DNA from: Bacillota bacterium | Lineage (GTDB): Bacteria; Bacillota_I; Bacilli_A; RF39; UBA660 | NCBI GenBank assembly: GCA_015059405.1 | Contig: SVAL01000001.1 | Span: 161,988-225,987 of the forward strand | Direction: 5' to 3' | DNA length: 64,000 nt | Shown here: positions 19,291 through 28,725 of the stretch, one piece after another | Position numbering within the stretch: the stretch's first letter is position 1 | How the letters are laid out: each line of letters starts with the position of its first letter | The notes under the pieces: generated by a model | Database searches by the model: none | Told to the model about the DNA's origin: nothing | Seen by the model: the letters and a program-made list of their open reading frames with translations, nothing else | Made by a program: the position numbers and the translations under genes

Positions 19291-19905
19291 TTAATTATTT
19301 TGTATATTTGTATTTGAAATTAAATTATCTCTTGTTTCAGTTGCTAGTTTCATAACATTATATGGTCTTTCTATTGATTCAAACATCATAGTTGGCATAT
19401 CATCTAATTTTTTATTAAAAAGATTTTCTTTTATAAATAATAATTGTTGTTCTTCTGTAAGATTGTCTGGTGCAATTATTCCCATATAAACATCACCAAA
19501 ACCATCTTTTTCATTTTGCACTTCTATTTGTCCATATTTTATTAAGAAGCCATAAGATAGTTTGTTAGTTCTTGATTCATATTTAATAGCTCTTAGGGTT
19601 GTAAGACAATATGTATCGTCAGCTATGCTTTTTTTCTTTATAAATACATTATAGACAAATATATATATTGCTAAACCACCAAAAGCTAATCCAGCAAGCA
19701 TCATTATTATAAATGTTAGATCAATACCATTTGCGCCATCTCCTGTTTTTGTTACAACACTCCAGATTAGTAATCCGCACCATACTGCAACAAAAGCTAG
19801 TATTGCTAAAATACCACCTATTGCCTTTCCTCCTTTACCAGGAACAGGTTTTCCTTCATATAATATTTTTTCATTTTCCATAAGAATATCATTAAAATTA
19901 AACAT
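19291..19905 (-). CDS. Membrane protein with two TM helices, possibly PH-like
   Basis: The 204-aa protein starts with MENEKILYEGKP-like residues, which are typical of bacterial PH-domain membrane proteins (a short 'ILYEGKP' lead). Two hydrophobic helices (about 29-51 and 62-88) are followed by a soluble beta-rich region (YCLTTLRAIKYESR) and a helical tail. I cannot name the family with certainty. It sits between xseA and xseB with 15- and 11-base gaps, so it is in the same operon; this insertion is unusual. Confidence 0.55.
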   Translation of the reverse strand: MFNFNDILMENEKILYEGKPVPGKGGKAIGGILAILAFVAVWCGLLIWSVVTKTGDGANGIDLTFIIMMLAGLAFGGLAIYIFVYNVFIKKKSIADDTYCLTTLRAIKYESRTNKLSYGFLIKYGQIEVQNEKDGFGDVYMGIIAPDNLTEEQQLLFIKENLFNKKLDDMPTMMFESIERPYNVMKLATETRDNLISNTNIQNN

Positions 19906-19920
19906 ATTACTCCTTTTATT

Positions 19921-21240
19921 CTAAATTACTTTAGTATTTATTTTTCCATCAATTAGTTCTAATTCTAATACTTCATCTTTTTTTACATTTTTAATACTTG
20001 TTATAACTTTATTATCTTTTCTAACAATAGAGTATCCTCTTTTTATAGTTGATAATGGATTTAAAGTTTCAAGTTTATTAATTAATAAAAGATATTTATT
20101 GGTATTATTATTTAAATTGTTTTTAATATTTATATTTAATTTATCTAATAGATTTTGATATTGATCTTTTTTAGTTTTATAAATTAGTTCAGGGTTATTT
20201 AAAATATAACTTGATTTTAAATTATTTAATCTATCTTTATTAGAATTAATAATATTTATAATATTAAGTTCTAATCTTTCTAATAAATTATCAAATTTTT
20301 GTTCTTTAGATTCATATATGTTTAATGGATTTTTTAATACATAACTATTCTTAATATTTTCTAATTTTTCTTTTTTAATTTTTATAATATTATTAGTACT
20401 TTTATTTATTCTAATATATATTTGATTTAAATAGTTATAGAAATCACTAATATTTGGAACAGCCATTTCTGCAGCTCCAGTTGGCGTTGGTGCGCGTAAG
20501 TCACTAACAAAGTCACATATTGTAAAATCTATTTCATGACCAACAGCGGATATTACAGGTACATCTAAAGCATATATTGCACGTGCAACAATTTCTTCAT
20601 TAAAACACCACATATCTTCTATTGATCCACCACCACGACCAACAATTAATACATCTAGGTCAAAGTTTTTAGTTAAATTTATATTTCTAACTATATCTTC
20701 TGCGGCTTCTTTTCCTTGAACTAAACTTGGAAAAAGAATAGTTTCAGCTATAGGCCATCTTCTTTTAATAGTAGATAATATATCTTTAATAGCGGCTCCT
20801 GTTGGTGCTGTAATAATACCAATCTTTTTTGGCATTTTAGGAATCTTTTTCTTTTTAGATTCATCAAACAAACCTTCTAATTCTAATTTCTTTTTTAATT
20901 TTTCAAATTCTATATATAAATTACCAATACCATCTTCAATCATATCAGTTACATAGATTTGATAACCACCAGTTGCTTCATAAACACTTACTTTACCTAT
21001 TATTAATACTTTTGTCCCATCTTGTGGTGCAAACTTTAATTTAGATGCATTACCAGCAAACATAACAGCGTTAATTCTTGTGTTTTCATCTTTGATAGTA
21101 AAATATAAATGTCCACGAGAATGGGCTTTAAAATTAGATATTTCACCCTTTAAACAAACTCTATCTAAATTAGAGTCATTATCTATTTTATATTTTATAT
21201 ATCTAGTTAATTGTGTAACTGTTATATAATTTTCATTCAT
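19921..21240 (-). CDS. xseA: Exodeoxyribonuclease VII large subunit
   Basis: XseA is the catalytic subunit of exonuclease VII. The 439-aa protein has the N-terminal OB fold (about 1-100, ending in KVSVYEATGGYQIY). The catalytic domain carries GRGGGSIEDMWCFNEE and GHEIDFTICDFVSDLRAPTPTGAAE, and a long coiled region follows. Its ATG shares one base with the nusB stop (TAATG), so translation is coupled. Confidence 0.95.
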   Translation of the reverse strand: MNENYITVTQLTRYIKYKIDNDSNLDRVCLKGEISNFKAHSRGHLYFTIKDENTRINAVMFAGNASKLKFAPQDGTKVLIIGKVSVYEATGGYQIYVTDMIEDGIGNLYIEFEKLKKKLELEGLFDESKKKKIPKMPKKIGIITAPTGAAIKDILSTIKRRWPIAETILFPSLVQGKEAAEDIVRNINLTKNFDLDVLIVGRGGGSIEDMWCFNEEIVARAIYALDVPVISAVGHEIDFTICDFVSDLRAPTPTGAAEMAVPNISDFYNYLNQIYIRINKSTNNIIKIKKEKLENIKNSYVLKNPLNIYESKEQKFDNLLERLELNIINIINSNKDRLNNLKSSYILNNPELIYKTKKDQYQNLLDKLNINIKNNLNNNTNKYLLLINKLETLNPLSTIKRGYSIVRKDNKVITSIKNVKKDEVLELELIDGKINTKVI

Positions 21241-21641
21241 TATTCTTCCTCGCTATGGAATATTTTATCTAAAGTAGCATTAATCATTTTAGTAACTTTT
21301 TCATCACTATATTTTTTTGATAATTCGATAGCTTCATTTATTGAAACAACACTTGGAGTATCAGTATATTTTAATTCATAGATACCAAGAGAAATAATAG
21401 CTTTATCAACTTTTGATAAACGATCTATATCCCAATCTACTAAGTATTTATTAGCAAGTTCAGAAATAGTATTTTGGTTTTCAATTACGCCATTTACTAA
21501 ACTATTAACAAATTCGTTTTCAATTTCTAATAGACTTTTAATTATTTCATTAATTTCATATTTTGTATCAGTATTTTCATATATATATACTTGATATAAA
21601 GCTTTCATTGCTACTTCGCGAAGTTCGCTTCTATTTTTCAT
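21240..21641 (-). CDS. nusB: Transcription antitermination factor NusB
   Basis: NusB binds boxA RNA with ribosomal protein S10 during rRNA transcription. The 133-aa protein is all-helical and has the family motifs SELREVAMKALYQ, DRLSKVDKAIISLGIYEL and SVVSINEAIELSKKYS. I chose ATG 21641 because AGGTGAT lies upstream at suitable distance; an earlier GTG (21650) lies inside that site. It is the first gene of the nusB-xseA-xseB group, as in Bacillus. Confidence 0.92.
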   Translation of the reverse strand: MKNRSELREVAMKALYQVYIYENTDTKYEINEIIKSLLEIENEFVNSLVNGVIENQNTISELANKYLVDWDIDRLSKVDKAIISLGIYELKYTDTPSVVSINEAIELSKKYSDEKVTKMINATLDKIFHSEEE

Positions 21642-21670
21642 TTCCATCACCTATGTAGATTTTATCACAA

Positions 21671-21701
21671 AAGAAAAATAAAGTCATTAATAACTTTATT
21701 T
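21671..21701 (-). terminator. Terminator of the TPM-domain gene
   Basis: AAATAAAGT and ACTTTATTT arms, followed by T residues on the minus strand. Confidence 0.7.
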
Positions 21702-21708
21702 TTTAGCT

Positions 21709-22461
21709 TTAGAAACTACGGCCTCCGCCTCCACGACTTCCACCGCCACTAAAACTTCCTCCACCACTACTGCTTCTTGGATGATGTATTACTCTAGTTC
21801 TAGTATTTGTATGTTTATCTATTTTGTTTTCAATTTCTTTATCAACAAAATAATTATTAGCATTTAAGGCATCTGAGATTAGTTTTAATTTTTTCTTTTC
21901 ATGACTTAAAGCAACAAAAGCCATTATTACTGCGACTATAAAGGCACCTATCCAAAGATATGGTGGTCCATATTTATGATATTTGTAATATTTATTTATT
22001 TCTTTTAAAAAAGAATTAATTGCGCTATTATAATCACCATCACGCATACTTGGTTCCATTTTATCTAAAACAAGTTCGATGCGACTATCATTAATTAATT
22101 GATGTACAAAACCATTTGTTAAAATATAAAATTCTCTATTTTGCATATCTATTACTAATAAAATACCATTTCTATCTTCACCAATTCCCATATTGTTTTG
22201 ATCATAGAACTTATTAGCAAATTGTTTTGTCGTCATGAAATAACTAGTGTTCGTTGTTGTAACAGCAATATCCAAATCATATTTTTCTATATATTCCTTG
22301 ATTGTTTTAGTTAGTTCTTTTTCATCGTCATCTTCTAATATATCGGCATAATCATTTACATGTGCTTTTTTTATTAAATTTTCTTGAGCAAATGCTATTT
22401 TTGGAAAAAATGTTAGTAATAGAACTAATATTAACAACTTTAATATATTTTTTTTATTCAT
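21709..22461 (-). CDS. TPM-domain membrane protein (YgcG/YdjH-like)
   Basis: The 250-aa protein has a signal peptide (1-26), then a TPM domain (about 33-150: HVNDYADILEDDDEKELTK; RNGILLVIDMQNREFYILTNG). A transmembrane helix (about 165-187), a basic cytoplasmic region and a Gly/Ser-rich tail (SSSGGGSFSGGGSRGGGG) complete it, as in YgcG and Bacillus YdjH. It begins one base after the end of the zinc-ribbon gene upstream. In Bacillus ydjH sits with ydjG (zinc ribbon) and ydjI (SPFH), which help the PspA stress protein at the membrane. Confidence 0.8.
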   Translation of the reverse strand: MNKKNILKLLILVLLLTFFPKIAFAQENLIKKAHVNDYADILEDDDEKELTKTIKEYIEKYDLDIAVTTTNTSYFMTTKQFANKFYDQNNMGIGEDRNGILLVIDMQNREFYILTNGFVHQLINDSRIELVLDKMEPSMRDGDYNSAINSFLKEINKYYKYHKYGPPYLWIGAFIVAVIMAFVALSHEKKKLKLISDALNANNYFVDKEIENKIDKHTNTRTRVIHHPRSSSGGGSFSGGGSRGGGGRSF

Positions 22462-22462
22462 A

Positions 22463-23491
22463 TTACCACACCGCCTTCCAAATAATAACTGCGAATATTA
22501 TACATATTAGTATCGATAATAAAAGAGAAATAAAGAAGAATTTAACAGCTTTTTTACTATCTACTGGAATGTTACCTATCATTTTTTTGGTTTGACCATT
22601 CATCGCAAATGTATAGAATTCATCTTTATATTTTACATTTAACATCCATACTGGTAATAATACATATTGAATATTGGAATTAATTATATTAAATCTTGAT
22701 GATGTTACATTTATTTTTGTATATCCTTTTTCGGCTATACTTTTATAAAATAACTCATAAGCTGATGCGTTTGCGCGTTTTTCTGCGATTACAGAAGCAT
22801 CTTCTTTAGAAACATCATATAATTCTGATAAGAAACCTGATAAGTAGTCAGAACTATATTTTTTTAAACCTGCATAATTGAATGGTTCAATACTTCTCAT
22901 GATATTATCTTGAAAGTGTGTAGAACCATCAATTGGAATATTATCATATGATATTGTCCCACTTCTCATGACCGTATATTCTCTTGTAGTAACTGTTGTA
23001 TGACTACTTCCGTGTATCCTTGTTTCTTGTTCAGTTTTGGCATCTAATTGTCCATCTATTTCATAATCAAAAAACCAAAATGGTATATATATCCCTCTGA
23101 TTTCTTCAATATTTTTTTTATCTAGAAATTCATCAGGTATTAATCTTTTACCTTTTCTTAATTCAATAAATGCATTTATTGCTTCTTCTTTTGTCGAATG
23201 AAACGGAATAATTGCTTGTGGAAAAAATTCTCCTTTTAATTTATCCTTTAAAATAGCTGTATTTTTACAATAAACACAGAATGTTGATGTAGTATTAGGT
23301 TCACAAATAATTTGTGCTCCACAACTAGGACAATTATATACATCTAAATCTTTTGAACTTTCTTTTATTTGTTCATCAGTTTCTTCTGTAATTTCATGAT
23401 TTGAATTACAATATTCACAATGTAATAATTGAGTTTTAGGATCAAATACTACTTTAGCACCACAATTTTTACATTTTTTATCAAGTACCAT
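22463..23491 (-). CDS. Double zinc-ribbon membrane protein (YdjG-like)
   Basis: The 342-aa protein has two N-terminal zinc ribbons, CKNCGAKV...CEYCNSN (about 7-30) and CPSCGAQI...CVYCKN (about 54-77). A soluble domain of about 220 residues follows, containing PFWFFDYEI and VLLPVWMLNVKYKD. A C-terminal transmembrane helix (about 318-340) ends the protein. This layout resembles Bacillus YdjG. It is the upstream partner of the TPM gene (one-base gap). Confidence 0.7.
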   Translation of the reverse strand: MVLDKKCKNCGAKVVFDPKTQLLHCEYCNSNHEITEETDEQIKESSKDLDVYNCPSCGAQIICEPNTTSTFCVYCKNTAILKDKLKGEFFPQAIIPFHSTKEEAINAFIELRKGKRLIPDEFLDKKNIEEIRGIYIPFWFFDYEIDGQLDAKTEQETRIHGSSHTTVTTREYTVMRSGTISYDNIPIDGSTHFQDNIMRSIEPFNYAGLKKYSSDYLSGFLSELYDVSKEDASVIAEKRANASAYELFYKSIAEKGYTKINVTSSRFNIINSNIQYVLLPVWMLNVKYKDEFYTFAMNGQTKKMIGNIPVDSKKAVKFFFISLLLSILICIIFAVIIWKAVW

Positions 23492-23537
23492 CTAACCACC
23501 TCTATTATATTTATTATATCATGATATTTTTTTATAT

Positions 23538-23566
23538 GAAAAAAAGATTATAAATTTATAATCTTT
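23538..23566 (-). terminator. Terminator of the peptidase E gene
   Basis: AAAGATTATAAA pairs with TTTATAATCTTT, followed by T residues on the minus strand; it overlaps the stop codon. Confidence 0.75.
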
Positions 23567-24264
23567 TTAATGTTTGAATTGTCAATTATTGTTTCTTTTG
23601 TATTTGATAATAGTTTTACTTGATTAGTTTTAATACTATAAATTATTTCAATATTATTATTATCTATTTTTAAAGCAGTTCCATTATCTAAACAAAGAAT
23701 ATCATTATCATTATCTTTTAATAGTTCTTTTAAGTCTTTTATTCTTTCTTTTTTATTAGCATGAGGACAAATATTAATATTTATTAAATTTAAACCACTA
23801 ATAAAGGCATATTTATTTGATATATTATTTAAAATTTGATAGTCAGATAATCCGGAGTTTGCGATAGCGATAGCACCTGCTGAAATTCCTGATATAACAC
23901 ATCCTCTATTTAAAGCATCTACTATTAACTTATCAATGTTATATTCTTTTATAATATCAACAAGTTTTTTTGTATCTCCTCCACTCATATAGATAATGTC
24001 AGCTTCATTTATTTTATTTTTAACTATATCGGGATTATTTATGATATTTTTCTTTTTTAAATAAGTTGTTTTACAACCTAAATTTTGATATATCTTTTTC
24101 ATTATATCGTAATAACTATCTGAAAAAGAACTTGCTAAACCAATAAATAAAAAAGTAGGATTATTTTTATTAGTCATTTTAACTATTTCTTCATCAATTT
24201 CTTTTGTTTCATATGTTGTAGTGCCATAACCATTATCTCCGCCACCTATTAGCATTAATTTCAT
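23548..24264 (-). CDS. Peptidase E-like protein (family S51)
   Basis: The 238-aa protein has the class-I-glutaminase-like fold of S51 peptidases. It shows MLIGGG at the N-terminus, IIYMSGGDTKKL near 95 and the nucleophile elbow GISAGAIA near 128 (Ser). Family members cleave Asp-dipeptides or cyanophycin; the substrate here is unknown. There is no signal peptide, so it is cytosolic. It has its own extended -10 (TGGTATAAT) and terminators on both sides. Confidence 0.85.
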   Translation of the reverse strand: MKLMLIGGGDNGYGTTTYETKEIDEEIVKMTNKNNPTFLFIGLASSFSDSYYDIMKKIYQNLGCKTTYLKKKNIINNPDIVKNKINEADIIYMSGGDTKKLVDIIKEYNIDKLIVDALNRGCVISGISAGAIAIANSGLSDYQILNNISNKYAFISGLNLININICPHANKKERIKDLKELLKDNDNDILCLDNGTALKIDNNNIEIIYSIKTNQVKLLSNTKETIIDNSNIKKIINL

Positions 24265-24289
24265 AAAATCACCTATTAAATTATACCAT

Positions 24290-24311
24290 AAAAAAAGACT
24301 ATAAAAGTCTT
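24290..24311 (-). terminator. Terminator of obgE
   Basis: AAGACT pairs with AGTCTT over a 5-base loop, with a T run on the minus strand. Confidence 0.75.
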
Positions 24312-25584
24312 ATTTAAATTCGAAATAGAAATCTAATATTCTAACAGGATCTCCTTCTACTGCCCCTAATTCAAGTAATTTATCATCTATTCCCATTTTT
24401 CTTAGTCTTTTTGCAAATCTAGTAATACTTTCATCAGTATTAAACTTAGTCATTTTAAATAGTTTTTCTACTTCTTCACCTTTTATTACCCATACATCAT
24501 CTTCTTTTTCAATTGTATATGGTTCTTCTTTCTTAAACTTATATAAAACGTGAGATTCGAATGCTTCTTCTTCGAAAAGTGGTGTTACTGGGATTGTTTC
24601 AAGAGTATTAGCAAGATAGTCTACTACTTCTTGTAAGCCATTATTTGTCATTGCACTTACTTCAAATATTTTTATATCTTTATTAATTTTCTTTTTAAAC
24701 TCTTCTAAATTATCTTTTGCTGTTTCAACATCCATTTTATTAGCAATAATTATTTGAGGCTTATTTAAAATTTTACTATTAAAATCTTCTAATTCTTTAT
24801 TAATTATTAAATAGTCTTCATATGGATCTCTTCCTTCGAAAGCACTCATATCAATTACGTGTGCTATCATTCTTGTTCTTTCTATATGTCTTAAGAACCT
24901 ATCTCCTAAACCTTCTCCTTCTGATGCTCCTTTAATCAAACCTGGTAAGTCTGCAAGAACAAAACTTTTACCATCTCTTGATTTACATACTCCTAAATTA
25001 GGAACAAGAGTAGTAAAATGATAAGCAGCAATTTTAGGTTTTGCCTTTGATACACAAGAGATGATTGTTGATTTACCAACACTAGGCATTCCGACTAATC
25101 CAACATCAGCCATTAGTTTTAATTCAACTTTTAATAATTTTTCTTCGCCTGGTTCGCCATTTTCAGCAAAATTTGGCGCAGGATTTGCTTGGGTTTTGAA
25201 AGCAGTGTTACCACGACCTCCTCTACCACCATAGGCAACAATTACTTCATCTTCTTTTCCTTTTAAGTCAGCAATTATTAAACCTGTATCAATATCTGTA
25301 ATTACAGTACCTTGTGGTACTTTAATAATTACATCTTTAGCATTAGCTCCATTTTGATTCTTACCACGTCCGTTTTCACCTTTATCACCTTTGATAGTTT
25401 TCATATAACGTAAATCAACTAGTGTGCGTAATCCTTCATCAACTACAAATTTTATATTGGCTCCATGTCCACCATTTCCACCAAATGGTCCTCCCATAGA
25501 TATATATTTTTCACGACGAAATGCTAAGCAACCATCTCCACCATTACCAGCATTTACTTTGATAGTTGTTTCATCTATAAACAT
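24310..25584 (-). CDS. obg: GTPase ObgE/CgtA
   Basis: Obg is an essential GTPase for late 50S assembly and stress control. The 424-aa protein has the Gly-rich Obg fold (1-158), the G domain with GMPSVGKST (P loop), DLPGLI (G3) and NKMD (G4), and the C-terminal OCT domain (about 340-424, RFAKRLRKMGIDDKLLE). The L27/L21 operon lies two genes upstream, the order common in Firmicutes, but a methyltransferase gene intervenes. Confidence 0.95.
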   Translation of the reverse strand: MFIDETTIKVNAGNGGDGCLAFRREKYISMGGPFGGNGGHGANIKFVVDEGLRTLVDLRYMKTIKGDKGENGRGKNQNGANAKDVIIKVPQGTVITDIDTGLIIADLKGKEDEVIVAYGGRGGRGNTAFKTQANPAPNFAENGEPGEEKLLKVELKLMADVGLVGMPSVGKSTIISCVSKAKPKIAAYHFTTLVPNLGVCKSRDGKSFVLADLPGLIKGASEGEGLGDRFLRHIERTRMIAHVIDMSAFEGRDPYEDYLIINKELEDFNSKILNKPQIIIANKMDVETAKDNLEEFKKKINKDIKIFEVSAMTNNGLQEVVDYLANTLETIPVTPLFEEEAFESHVLYKFKKEEPYTIEKEDDVWVIKGEEVEKLFKMTKFNTDESITRFAKRLRKMGIDDKLLELGAVEGDPVRILDFYFEFK

Positions 25585-25625
25585 AAAATCACCTCTTTAA
25601 AATCTAGCATATTATAGCATATTAT

Positions 25626-27641
25626 TTATTCTTTTTCAATAACGATAATACAAGTACTATTAGGTAGTTTAACAATGTTCATATTATCATCATAAATAGA
25701 TATTTTGTTTAGAAGATTTTCTTCATATCCTGGTTGCAAGAAACTATTACATTCGATTATTTTACAATTAGGTAAATTTTCTTTTATCATATCTATATAT
25801 TCACTTGGTGTATAATATCCAAACTGTTCGTGTACTTCTAGTGCATATGAATTTGGTCCCCATGTATAAGTATATAGAAACTCCATAGCGTCATTAACAA
25901 GCATTTTTACTTTATTATGATCTATTTTTTCATATGTTACTTTTCTTCCTTTAAAATCATGACAATAAGCATCTAATATTTTTAAATCTTCTATATTATT
26001 AAACTCAATAATACGATATATATCCTTAGGTTCTGTCATTATCCCATCTCTAATAATAATACGGCCTTTTTTCTTTAAAACATTATAAGCTGTTTTTAGA
26101 GTTTTAATTATAGTATCATGATTAAATTTTTTACCATTGTAATCAATATATGAATATAATTCATGAATAATTGAGGAATATATTATAGTATCCATACTGT
26201 TATTTTCTAGGTATTTGTCTAAGTTTAAAGCATCTCCTTTAATAACAGTCCAACTTTTATTTTCATTTTTCTTCTTTTCGTTTAATGTATTTATGACATT
26301 TTCAGATATATCAATACCACTTACTTTTAAATTTGGATTATTATCCAGAATCAAATCCATCAATGCACCACCGCCTGGACCTACATCTAAGATGTTTTTA
26401 CCTACAATGTAATCTAAAATAATAGATTTATGGTTAATTGATTTGTTCATGGTATTTAGATAGTTAATCTCGTTATAGAAGCGATCATACTTATCTCTTC
26501 TAAATCCAAATAAGTCATAAAGCATAAAAACAGCTTGGTTATATAAAGAATCACTGGTATAAGCTACTTCGCAGAATGCGATAAGTTTTGATGCTTGGAT
26601 TGAAAACTTAAATTCTGGGATAATATTTTTATCTTTTTTAGTTATTTTTATTTTTATATGAGGATTTTGTTTAATTTTATTGTTTAAGATATCCTCGATT
26701 GCTAAAGAGTCTATGTAGTCTTCAATAATTCTTTTTTTATAAATATTTATTTGTTTTTTGTTTTCATAATCTAAATAAATACTTATCATGATCTTTTCGA
26801 AAGATAGATGTTCATTATTACTATTTAAATAGTTGCTTATAATTAATAATATTTTGATTTGTTCTTCAATGGTAAAGTCGTTTAAAGCTACTTCATAATA
26901 CCAAAATTCTAATTGTTTAAATAATTGTTCTAGTTTGTTTTTGATGTGTTCATTTTTAAGTAAAATATTTAATTCTTTTTGATCTTTATCATTTAATTTA
27001 TTATTTAAAAGATTAAGTCTATTATTTAAATCTATTTCTTCTTCAAATTCACCATTTATTATTTTATTGATTGTTTCTTCAATTTTATTTTCAATTTTTT
27101 GATAAAGTTTAGGTGAAACTGCTTTAATAACACATCTATTTAATAAAGATAAAACATCATGTAATTCTGTTTTTTCTATATCTTTATTTAATATTAATTC
27201 ATATAGTTCTTTATTTTTATTTAAATTTATTTCACCTCTAATGTATTGTCCTATTAACCCATGGGTTTTTATTAATACTTTGACGATTTTATTAGATTTT
27301 TTATTTTCAATTTTATATATTTCCGATGAACCAATGTTATGAACTAAAAGATTTATCTTTTTATTTTTCCATTCTTTTCTTTTATTTTTATTATAACATT
27401 TCGCTACTTCTGACCATTTTAAGGTTTCTTCTACTAAAAAAATAGTTTTTTCATTATAATTTTCTTTTTCTTCTTCTAGTATTTCTAAAGTTTTTAAAAC
27501 ATAATTGTAAACATATTTATTATTTAGTGATTTTAAACATGTAACTCGTTCATAATTTATTTTTTTCTTATCAGAATTATATATATAATTAATCCATTTT
27601 TTATTTAAATCTAATTCTTTTAATTCTTGTATAGCACTCAT
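25626..27641 (-). CDS. Large protein with C-terminal SAM methyltransferase domain
   Basis: This 671-aa protein has a C-terminal class I methyltransferase domain (about 405-560). Motif I is ILDVGPGGGALMDLI, followed by VSGIDIS (motif II), KGDALNL (III) and DTIIYSSIIHELYSY (IV). The first 400 residues are helical and rich in Asn, Lys and Glu; conserved-looking stretches are LLVHNIGSSEIY and KTHGLIGQYIRGE, but I do not recognise the domain. The tail (560-671) has no TM helix. It is inserted between the rplU-prp-rpmA operon and obg, with its own extended -10. Confidence 0.65.
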   Translation of the reverse strand: MSAIQELKELDLNKKWINYIYNSDKKKINYERVTCLKSLNNKYVYNYVLKTLEILEEEKENYNEKTIFLVEETLKWSEVAKCYNKNKRKEWKNKKINLLVHNIGSSEIYKIENKKSNKIVKVLIKTHGLIGQYIRGEINLNKNKELYELILNKDIEKTELHDVLSLLNRCVIKAVSPKLYQKIENKIEETINKIINGEFEEEIDLNNRLNLLNNKLNDKDQKELNILLKNEHIKNKLEQLFKQLEFWYYEVALNDFTIEEQIKILLIISNYLNSNNEHLSFEKIMISIYLDYENKKQINIYKKRIIEDYIDSLAIEDILNNKIKQNPHIKIKITKKDKNIIPEFKFSIQASKLIAFCEVAYTSDSLYNQAVFMLYDLFGFRRDKYDRFYNEINYLNTMNKSINHKSIILDYIVGKNILDVGPGGGALMDLILDNNPNLKVSGIDISENVINTLNEKKKNENKSWTVIKGDALNLDKYLENNSMDTIIYSSIIHELYSYIDYNGKKFNHDTIIKTLKTAYNVLKKKGRIIIRDGIMTEPKDIYRIIEFNNIEDLKILDAYCHDFKGRKVTYEKIDHNKVKMLVNDAMEFLYTYTWGPNSYALEVHEQFGYYTPSEYIDMIKENLPNCKIIECNSFLQPGYEENLLNKISIYDDNMNIVKLPNSTCIIVIEKE

Positions 27642-27670
27642 AAATACTCCTTAATTTATATTACATTTTG

Positions 27671-27679
27671 ATTATAACA
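27671..27679 (-). promoter_or_regulatory. Extended -10 promoter of the methyltransferase gene
   Basis: TGTTATAAT on the minus strand, directly after the T tract of the rpmA terminator. Confidence 0.55.
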
Positions 27680-27713
27680 TAAAAAAATAAGAAAGAGATT
27701 AACTCTTTCTTAT
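27680..27713 (-). terminator. Terminator of the rplU-prp-rpmA operon
   Basis: AAGAAAGAG (27689-27697) pairs with CTCTTTCTT (27703-27711), extended by AT pairs, then ATTTTTTT on the minus strand. Confidence 0.88.
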
Positions 27714-28003
27714 TATTCAGCTGTTGGATAGCAACTTACTTGAGTTTTATCTCTTCCAACACGTTCATATTTAACAACACCAGTTACAGTTGTGTATAAA
27801 GTATCATCGCTTCCACGTCTAACATTTACACCTGGGAATATTTTTGTTCCTCTTTGACGGTATAAAATAGATCCAGCAGTAGCTGTTTGTCCATCTCCAA
27901 CTTTAGCTCCTAATCTACGACCAGCAGAATCACGACCATTAGATGTAGAACCTTGTCCTTTATGGTGAGCGAATAATTGTATATTTAATCTTAAAAAGCT
28001 CAT
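27713..28003 (-). CDS. rpmA: Ribosomal protein bL27 with Prp-cleaved leader
   Basis: bL27 reaches toward the peptidyl-transferase centre of the 50S subunit. The 96-aa protein starts with [17 protein letters not shown]. The LNIQLFA leader is the Firmicute-specific N-terminal extension cut after Phe-Ala by the protease Prp before the mature HHKG end is exposed. The gene for Prp lies just upstream and its stop overlaps this start (TAATG). Confidence 0.96.
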   Translation of the reverse strand: MSFLRLNIQLFAHHKGQGSTSNGRDSAGRRLGAKVGDGQTATAGSILYRQRGTKIFPGVNVRRGSDDTLYTTVTGVVKYERVGRDKTQVSCYPTAE

Positions 28004-28314
28004 TAGTCTTCCTCCTCTATCTTAATATTTTTTGGATAATCTTGAGATAATTCGGTAAGTAAATTAATCATATTTTGAATTAATTTATTAGTTATATCAT
28101 TATTACTATTGATAACAATCTCAAAATCATCTTTCTTTTCGTTATAGCTAATATAATTCTTATCAAACATAAGAATTGCATTTACAGTTGTAATAGTTAT
28201 ACTTGATACACTACTACATACTATATCTTTACCATAACTATCATAACCAGCATGACCTTTAATATTAATTTTTTTAATATTATTATCTTTTACTGATATT
28301 AGTACTTTAATCAT
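28003..28314 (-). CDS. prp: Ribosomal processing cysteine protease Prp
   Basis: Prp removes the N-terminal leader of bL27 in Firmicutes. The 103-aa protein has the catalytic pair in GHAGY (His21) and DIVCSSVSS (Cys33). It sits between rplU and rpmA, 2 bases after rplU and overlapping rpmA, as in Bacillus ysxB. This fits coordinated synthesis with its substrate. Confidence 0.93.
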   Translation of the reverse strand: MIKVLISVKDNNIKKINIKGHAGYDSYGKDIVCSSVSSITITTVNAILMFDKNYISYNEKKDDFEIVINSNNDITNKLIQNMINLLTELSQDYPKNIKIEEED

Positions 28315-28316
28315 AA

Positions 28317-28619
28317 TTAAGCCTTAACTTTTTTAATTTCAACTTTTGTATAAGGTTGTCTATGACCCATAGTACGACGGTTACTTCTGTCTTTAGATTT
28401 ATAAGTAAAAATTCTAATTTTTTTACCTTTACCGTTTTTAACGATTTCACCTTCAACAGATGCTCCGCTAAGATAAGGATTACCTACTTTGTTATCGCAC
28501 ATTAATACTTCATTAAAAATAACTTTGTCTCCAGCTTCTCCATCTAATTTTTCAACATAGATAAAGTCACCTTCACTAACGTAGTATTGCTTACCACCAG
28601 TTTTAATAACTGCTTTCAT
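28317..28619 (-). CDS. rplU: Ribosomal protein bL21
   Basis: bL21 is a 50S subunit protein. The 100-aa product starts MKAVIKTGGKQYYV and has the basic C-terminal segment RSNRRTMGHRQPYTKVEI. ATG 28619 is chosen: the AAGGAGG ribosome-binding site is 7 bases before it, while the ATG at 28625 follows it directly. It is the first gene of the operon, behind a long leader. Confidence 0.95.
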   Translation of the reverse strand: MKAVIKTGGKQYYVSEGDFIYVEKLDGEAGDKVIFNEVLMCDNKVGNPYLSGASVEGEIVKNGKGKKIRIFTYKSKDRSNRRTMGHRQPYTKVEIKKVKA

Positions 28620-28725
28620 GAACATTCCTCCTTTATATTAATTCTAGACTCGCTCTGAAGGTACACAAATGTGTTTTAAAAACCTTTTTAATGCGGTTTG
28701 AGCTATAAAGGCTACAAACGTAGTA
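28620..28725 (-). ncRNA. Candidate bL21 leader (5' UTR of rplU)
   Basis: About 100 untranslated bases separate the promoter from rplU. They contain a hairpin ACACA-TT-TGTGT and GCTC/GAGC arms that can close around it. Firmicute rplU mRNAs often carry an 'L21 leader' thought to bind bL21 for feedback control. I base this on position and foldability, not on a full match to the known consensus. Confidence 0.5.
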
